From contig JADGQN010000118.1 in NCBI GenBank assembly GCA_017881765.1, positions 1 through 10,974 of the forward strand: DNA of 10,974 nt, in the 5' to 3' direction. Position numbers and translations under genes: made by a program. The notes beneath the pieces were generated by a model. The model saw only the letters and a program-made list of their open reading frames with translations. It did no database searches and was not told the origin of the DNA. This DNA comes from Syntrophobacterales bacterium. GTDB lineage: Bacteria > Desulfobacterota > Syntrophorhabdia > Syntrophorhabdales > WCHB1-27. Of this stretch, positions 7,216 through 10,974 are shown piece by piece (positions within the stretch are counted from its first letter, which is position 1; each line of letters opens with the position of its first letter).

Positions 7216-7605
7216 ATGGTTAACGTTTTTCTTATACTTGTACTCTCCTTTGGGGTGTTTGTCGCGCTGTTCGTCATTCCGTCATTTATGACGAGACGCG
7301 CTGTTTTCAAAGTGATCAAAATCTTTTGTCAGACCAATGCCCTGGATGCCGAGCATGCCAGGACGCCGGATGAGCTCGGGCTTGTCCCTCCCGCTTTCTT
7401 TGAAAGGATGACAAAGCCTCGGGACTACAAGCCACAAGCCCTCCGTGTTCTCAAAGAAGCCGAAGTCGTTCGCGTCACTGCGGATGGAAGAGTCTATCTG
7501 TCCCAGAGAGAGTTCGGCGAAGAGTTGAAATGCAACAGGCTACTGGCGCATCAGGTTCGGACCGCCTTAAAAAGATACAGCAGAAATGATGGCGGGAGGG
7601 AGTGA
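7216..7605 (+). CDS. Unknown protein with one N-terminal membrane helix and a possible winged-helix-like domain
   Basis: This 129-residue protein begins with a hydrophobic helix (residues about 3-23) followed by basic residues (TRRAVFK), which suggests a single-pass protein with its soluble part in the cytoplasm. The soluble part contains RTPDELGLVPPAFFERM (49-65) and DYKPQALRVLKEAEVVRVTADGRVYLS (70-96). The last segment, a helix followed by two short strands around ADGR, recalls the recognition helix and wing of small DNA-binding domains or a degraded version of one. I do not recognise a named family and assign no function. The start at 7216 has GGAG about ten bases upstream, slightly long. 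The gene is divergent from the fdh operon across 246 bp and converges on the Nudix gene, with the inverted-repeat element between them. Confidence 0.75.
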   Translation: MVNVFLILVLSFGVFVALFVIPSFMTRRAVFKVIKIFCQTNALDAEHARTPDELGLVPPAFFERMTKPRDYKPQALRVLKEAEVVRVTADGRVYLSQREFGEELKCNRLLAHQVRTALKRYSRNDGGRE

Positions 7606-7622
7606 ACCCCCGGCGGATTCAG

Positions 7623-7818
7623 ACCAATTTGCATTCAAGATGGACGACCCAGCCTTCGGCCGGGTACCCCGGGCGGCAGCGAGGAGCCCCACCCGCAAGC
7701 GGGTACCCGGCCGTACTGTAAGTACGTCGAGGAGAGCGATAGCGGAGCATCCTGTAAGGACGCAGCACACCCGCCAGTGGCGGGTACCCGGAAGGTATAC
7801 GCTTGAATGCAAATTGGT
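7623..7818. mobile_element. MITE-like or structured intergenic repeat with 17-bp terminal inverted repeats
   Basis: ACCAATTTGCATTCAAG at 7623-7639 is the exact reverse complement of 7802-7818, so a 196-bp segment is bounded by perfect terminal inverted repeats. Inside are short hairpins: CCCAGCC-TTC-GGCCGGG (7648-7664, one mismatch), ACCCGC-AA-GCGGGT (7691-7704), CGTAC-TGTAA-GTACG (7712-7726) and ACCCGCC-AGT-GGCGGGT (7769-7785). GGGTACCC occurs three times, each at the 3' arm of a hairpin. The 7-mer TCAGACC occurs at both flanks (7619-7625 and 7820-7826), possibly a trace of a target duplication, although the left copy overlaps the repeat by 3 bp. No transposase is encoded. It fits a non-autonomous transposable element or a REP-like intergenic structure; a folded non-coding RNA is possible. 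It sits exactly between two convergent genes. Confidence 0.65.
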
Positions 7819-7819
7819 A

Positions 7820-8626
7820 TCAGACCGAGGGCAAGTTCGCGATGCCGTCGTACCAGTGCTCTCCATATGCTTGCCTGCCGTACAGGAGAAGACAGGCCCT
7901 TCCGCTTGGCACGAAATCAGTAGCATGACGCACAAGAAAGGAGGCAACCGCGGTAGGTGAATCGTCTATCGTCTCCAGTGCGTCAATCTCGCAATCGGTC
8001 TCGCTATTAGCCTTGATTTCAAGGAGGCGCTCGAAGGAAACGGGCAGGCGGCAGTAGAAACAGATTTCAGAGCCATACACCGCGCGCACAAGCCCGGTCC
8101 CATACAAAGGGCACTCGAGGATCAGGCCGAGTTCCTCGCGCACTTCTCTTCTGAGGGTATCGAAAGGATTGGGCTGAGTGTCCAGGGCATCGACGTCCCG
8201 TTCCATGAAGCCTGCTATCACATGGTACTTTCGCCGACGGGCATCTATGCGACTTCTTTTTTCAAGAACGATCCGCCCATCGATGGTGACAAGGGCAACG
8301 GATACGGAGAGCGGGTTTGCCTGTGGCGCATGCGGGAAAGCAGCCGCAAATTGATTCGTCCCGCTGCCGATACAGCTGCGAAAATCGATATCGGAGAGTG
8401 TGAGGGAGAGGCGGCCATCCACCCGGGCGAAGCTGTCAAGACGAAAGACTTTGCCATTATAGACGCTGATCCCTGAATCGCTGCTCGTCCGGATGTACGC
8501 TTCCCAGACCTTGTCGATAAACTTCCCGGCAGACGGCTCCCATCGGATACGTACACCGGGCCGGTAGTCGACATCAACCGCGTCATCAGTAAATATGCCT
8601 TGAGCAAGTAGTTCGAATTCTTCCAT
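7820..8626 (-). CDS. Nudix hydrolase, NUDT22-like
   Basis: This 268-residue protein belongs to the Nudix superfamily of nucleoside-diphosphate hydrolases. The catalytic box ends in RREVREELGL (residues 159-168) with E164 and E165 present. Between the opening G139 and R160 there are about seven more residues than in the standard 23-residue box, and the central glutamate position is not obvious. The N-terminal half (RPGVRIRWEPSAG, VYNGKVFRLDSF, LTLSDIDFRSCIGSGTN) resembles the eukaryotic NUDT22 family, reported to hydrolyse UDP-sugars. I recall this from family patterns, so the substrate is inferred; an NAD-related substrate is an alternative given the neighbour. The gene starts 30 nt after the nicotinate phosphoribosyltransferase stop. 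The ATG at 8626 has only a weak ribosome site, and a TAG in frame eight codons earlier limits upstream starts. The TGA stop lies directly beside the inverted-repeat element. Confidence 0.85.
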   Translation of the reverse strand: MEEFELLAQGIFTDDAVDVDYRPGVRIRWEPSAGKFIDKVWEAYIRTSSDSGISVYNGKVFRLDSFARVDGRLSLTLSDIDFRSCIGSGTNQFAAAFPHAPQANPLSVSVALVTIDGRIVLEKRSRIDARRRKYHVIAGFMERDVDALDTQPNPFDTLRREVREELGLILECPLYGTGLVRAVYGSEICFYCRLPVSFERLLEIKANSETDCEIDALETIDDSPTAVASFLVRHATDFVPSGRACLLLYGRQAYGEHWYDGIANLPSV

Positions 8627-8656
8627 GCTTGAGCTGAAAGACTACACGTTCATCCC

Positions 8657-10414
8657 TTAAGTGATTTCGGAGATCGGGGCTTCCTGCATCCATATTTCGT
8701 GCATGGACCGGTACAGGTCCTCACTGACCGAGACCTTGTACGGAGTTGGATTGACGGCTCTCATGTGATCCGGGCGCATCACGGAAATCTGATCGATGAC
8801 ATATTCACGGATTGTGTCGAGCGGGGGGAAGGCGAAGGTCTGACGGCCGTCCCAGACGCACTTGTGGAGAGGGATGATGTTTTTCGGCACCACATAGGCA
8901 CGCTTCGCTTCGCTGAAAGGGTGACGGCAAAGAATTCTTTCCCCGATTCCCGGAGCAGGTTTTCCCGCTTCGATCATCAAGTCTATCAACGGATGCCGAT
9001 TGTCGCCGACAAGCCTGTAAGCCTCCTTCCTCCCGGGAATCGTCATTTTGTCGGCCTCATCAGAAAGCTTGATTCTCGGATGGCCATTTAGCGCAACGAG
9101 CTTGTAGACGCATCCAAGGGCCGGCTGCGCCCGACAGGTAACCAGATGCGTACCTATACCGAAGACATCAATCTCATGCCCTTGTTGTCCGAGAGAGAAG
9201 AGGATCGATTCATCGATATCGTTGCTTGCCACGATGGAAAGAACGCTGAAGGATTCAATCGAAAATGCTTCGGCTGTTCTCCTGAACAGCTTTCTTATTT
9301 CTTTTGAAAAATACGCGAGGTCGCCCGAATCCAGTCTGATGCCGATAGGCTTATGCCCGATGTGAATCAGTGCCAGAGCGACGCAGATAAAGTTCGGCAC
9401 ACCGGATTCCAGCGTGTTATAGGTATCAACAAGTGGCAAAAAACCCTCGGGGAAAGCCTGCGCATACGAGATGAACGCAGCGAGCTCCCCTTCGTTGGTA
9501 TGGTTATAGCCGAGTTGACCGCGATACTGAAGGACAAAGTCGAGAAAATTATGTTTCTTTCCGTCGGGTCCTGCCAGATCGGGATTGGTGATTTCGTCCA
9601 GGCCAAAAAAAGAAGTGACATACGAATGTGCCATTGTCCCTTTGGTCGGAAGTCCGAAGAGTTGCCCCGCCCGGACATTGCTCGTAGCGTCAAATCCGCC
9701 GATATAGCTATACCTGGAAGCGGAGACAGCCCCATCAGGTCCTTGAGCACGACGGAGACCGAATTCGATCAGCCCCTTACCCGGGCCGGCCGCCAGTCTG
9801 AAACGGGCAGCGTTGGTCGCGATGAGACTGGGATAACTTGTCAGATTCAAGAAGGTCGTTTCCTGCATCTGGGCAATGGCGAGCGGCCCCTCCACCCGGA
9901 TAAGCGGAATTCGAGGGAAGACTACCGTGCCTTCCGGAATCGCGTAGATCTTGAGTTGAGAACAGTCGATGCTCTTGAGCCAGTCAAAGAAAGCAGGCTC
10001 GCAATGGCGCATGGGTCCCTGCACGCGCAAATCGTCTGCCGGAGATCCCGTCGGTTCCCAGCGTTCGATTCCGTAAGGGTCATAACGCAATTCTTCATAA
10101 CCCTTCGAGGTCTCTCTGACAAAGCCGTTTCTTAAGCCGGCTTCAAAGTCGCGCTGTAATTCTTTCTTTTGACGTACGATGCCGTTCCGCAGATAGTTAA
10201 TATCGGCGTCTGTAAATTTAAATGCGTGCAGGGAGCGTACAGCTTCTTCGAGTCCGGCAAAGATGGCGAATTCGCCGCCAAACGGGTTCTTCCTGAAAAA
10301 AAGATCGAATACCGCGTTGTCTTTGTCTTTGCCTTTTTTCCAGTACGCGTACGCCATGGTAAGTTCGTACAGGTCTGTAAGCATGGGTCCCACAAAACAG
10401 TTTGAAGGTCTCAC
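8657..10414 (-). CDS. pncB: Nicotinate phosphoribosyltransferase, eukaryotic (NAPRT)-like type
   Basis: The enzyme makes nicotinate mononucleotide from nicotinate and PRPP in the Preiss-Handler route of NAD salvage, in the cytoplasm. Hallmarks visible are LTDLYELTMAYAYWK (12-26), FDLFFRKNPFGGEF (36-49), EFGLRRAQGPDG (217-228), GTMAHSYV (259-266) with the conserved His263, LDSGDLAYFSKE (361-372), DVFGIGTHLVT (416-426) and a C-terminal RPDHMRAVNPTPYKVSVS (547-564). These resemble human NAPRT more than the shorter E. coli PncB. At 585 residues it is long; residues about 78-137 appear to be an extra segment. The start is GTG at 10414, supported by AAGGAG seven bases upstream; an in-frame ATG at residue 11 would cut into the conserved N-terminal motif. 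The Nudix gene follows by 30 nt, probably as one operon. Confidence 0.95.
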   Translation of the reverse strand: MRPSNCFVGPMLTDLYELTMAYAYWKKGKDKDNAVFDLFFRKNPFGGEFAIFAGLEEAVRSLHAFKFTDADINYLRNGIVRQKKELQRDFEAGLRNGFVRETSKGYEELRYDPYGIERWEPTGSPADDLRVQGPMRHCEPAFFDWLKSIDCSQLKIYAIPEGTVVFPRIPLIRVEGPLAIAQMQETTFLNLTSYPSLIATNAARFRLAAGPGKGLIEFGLRRAQGPDGAVSASRYSYIGGFDATSNVRAGQLFGLPTKGTMAHSYVTSFFGLDEITNPDLAGPDGKKHNFLDFVLQYRGQLGYNHTNEGELAAFISYAQAFPEGFLPLVDTYNTLESGVPNFICVALALIHIGHKPIGIRLDSGDLAYFSKEIRKLFRRTAEAFSIESFSVLSIVASNDIDESILFSLGQQGHEIDVFGIGTHLVTCRAQPALGCVYKLVALNGHPRIKLSDEADKMTIPGRKEAYRLVGDNRHPLIDLMIEAGKPAPGIGERILCRHPFSEAKRAYVVPKNIIPLHKCVWDGRQTFAFPPLDTIREYVIDQISVMRPDHMRAVNPTPYKVSVSEDLYRSMHEIWMQEAPISEIT

Positions 10415-10446
10415 CCGTCTTCTCCTTTTTTGTGTACGGCGATATT

Positions 10447-10476
10447 ATTTAACCATAATTCAGTGGTGTAACCCAA
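10447..10476 (-). promoter_or_regulatory. Weak candidate promoter for the pncB-Nudix pair
   Basis: On the minus strand TTGGGT (10476-10471) and TTAAAT (10452-10447) are separated by 18 bp. Each is only a partial match to the sigma-70 boxes. The expected transcript start near 10440 would leave a leader of about 25 nt containing the AAGGAG site of pncB. The rest of the 10415-10624 intergenic region shows a short AGGAG/CTCCT inverted repeat (10495-10510) and no convincing terminator or riboswitch. Confidence 0.3.
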
Positions 10477-10624
10477 TTAGTCTGATTATTTGGCAGGAGG
10501 TCTCGCTCCTCCTCTCTTCCCGTCAAACAATTCCGCGGCCTTGCAATTTAACCCGGCAGTGCTCAGTATTTAAGCATAGACTTGGGCCTGAGTAGGTTCA
10601 TAAAAAGAAAAAGGAGAAATGACC

Positions 10625-10801
10625 ATGGCTTTACTCGTAGAGAAAGAGGTCAGGGCGTATCAGACCAAGGCCAACACGACAATCTGTCCCGTGTGCGCTA
10701 GTGATGAAGAGAAGGCAAAGGAGACGCCGTTGGTAGCGGAAGATGTTATTCACGATCCGGCGCCTATGTATTGCGTTCGGTGCAAGAAAAAAATCAAATG
10801 A
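10625..10801 (+). CDS. Small zinc-ribbon-like protein, function unknown
   Basis: This 58-residue protein has two CxxC knuckles, C21-P-V-C24 and C50-V-R-C53, separated by 25 residues, the spacing expected for a zinc ribbon. The rest is charged, ending KKKIK. There is no signal peptide or membrane segment. Two in-frame ATGs exist, at 10619 and 10625. The GGAG at 10613-10616 is only 2 nt from the first and 8 nt from the second, so the second is chosen. The gene is divergent from pncB and ends 11 nt before the convergent partial gene at the right edge. Zinc ribbons of this size may bind nucleic acids or proteins; the sequence does not show which. No named family is recognised. Confidence 0.75.
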   Translation: MALLVEKEVRAYQTKANTTICPVCASDEEKAKETPLVAEDVIHDPAPMYCVRCKKKIK

Positions 10802-10812
10802 AGAGCCATTCT

Positions 10813-10974
10813 TCATCCGTCGTCCTCGGCATCTTCAGCCTGCAAGTGTCCGACCCGGTTAAATAGCGTTACTATGGTGAGAAAGAGCATGAGGATGATG
10901 TCGAGCAGGTTGAAGAGCATCCAGCCGAGCGGGCCGGGGTGAAAAAGATACCCATGCCAGCGATACCTCGTATA
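10813..10974 (-). CDS. C-terminal end of an unidentified membrane protein, cut by window edge
   Basis: The minus strand is open from 10974 down to a TGA at 10813-10815, giving 53 residues of the C-terminus. It contains aromatic RYRWHGYLFHPGPLGW, then a strongly hydrophobic helix (LFNLLDIILMLFLTIVTLF) and an acidic tail (QAEDAEDDG). This is the composition of a terminal transmembrane helix with a cytoplasmic or periplasmic acidic end. The start and most of the gene lie outside the window, so no family can be given. It converges with the zinc-ribbon gene with an 11-nt gap, and no terminator hairpin is visible between them. Confidence 0.65.
   Translation of the reverse strand, partial: YTRYRWHGYLFHPGPLGWMLFNLLDIILMLFLTIVTLFNRVGHLQAEDAEDDG

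Noticed and set aside
7586..7622. Possible tRNA 3' end on the minus strand (a GGGGGTTC-like T-arm before CCTCCCGCCA)
   Set aside because: The T-loop deviates from the conserved TTCRA pattern, no anticodon or D arm can be found at the expected distance, and the bases encode the end of the 129-residue protein.
7648..7791. CRISPR-like array in the repeated GGGTACC region
   Set aside because: The repeats are only about 10-20 bp, irregularly spaced and self-complementary, without spacers of uniform length and without cas genes.
7586..7960. Plus-strand frame of 124 codons across the inverted-repeat element
   Set aside because: Its sequence is a translation of hairpins and repeats, rich in Arg and Pro, and its right part is antisense to the Nudix gene. 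No ribosome site supports it.
10495..10510. Rho-independent terminator between pncB and the zinc-ribbon gene
   Set aside because: The AGGAG/CTCCT stem is only 5 bp with no T-tract, and both flanking genes are transcribed away from it.

Overview
The window carries one strand-coherent respiratory gene cluster, a short accessory region with repeat-like DNA, and an NAD-salvage pair, with a small partial gene at each end of interest. The organism cannot be named from the sequence. Dense minus-strand operons, good Shine-Dalgarno sites, mixed ATG/GTG starts and moderately high GC indicate a bacterium. A Tat-exported membrane formate dehydrogenase with its accessory ferredoxin, beside palindrome-rich repeats, would fit an anaerobic or facultative proteobacterium or Desulfobacterota-like lineage. 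That placement is inference.

Positions 1-6969 (minus strand, transcribed right to left) form a formate dehydrogenase operon. The order is accessory multi-[4Fe-4S] protein, TorD-type chaperone, 65-residue Tat-signal protein of the 'formate dehydrogenase region TAT target' type, catalytic subunit FdhA (Cys active site, twin-arginine signal), four-cluster subunit FdhB, a very small putative lipoprotein, and the start of the cytochrome b (gamma) subunit, which leaves the window at position 1. Gaps are 4-32 nt, one pair overlaps by 13 nt, and most starts have strong Shine-Dalgarno sequences, so the set is very probably co-transcribed and translationally coupled. FdhA would oxidise formate in the periplasm, FdhB would carry the electrons, and the gamma subunit would pass them to quinone.

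Positions 6970-7215 are a divergent control region with a plausible minus-strand promoter and a 17-bp palindrome. To the right on the plus strand is a 129-residue protein of unknown function with one N-terminal membrane helix. Positions 7606-7819 hold a compact element with perfect 17-bp terminal inverted repeats (7623-7639 and 7802-7818) enclosing several hairpins and three GGGTACC motifs; it looks like a MITE or structured intergenic repeat.

Positions 7820-10414 (minus) encode a eukaryotic-type nicotinate phosphoribosyltransferase followed 30 nt later by a NUDT22-like Nudix hydrolase. Divergent from it is a 58-residue zinc-ribbon protein (plus), which converges on the C-terminal end of an unidentified membrane protein cut by the right edge.

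The least ordinary signals are the inverted-repeat element at 7623-7818 and a second palindrome-rich stretch at 6823-6945. The second lies inside the coding sequence for the N-terminal extension of the accessory ferredoxin, where it encodes the peptide VIDFH twice. No complete new defence or mobile system is evident.
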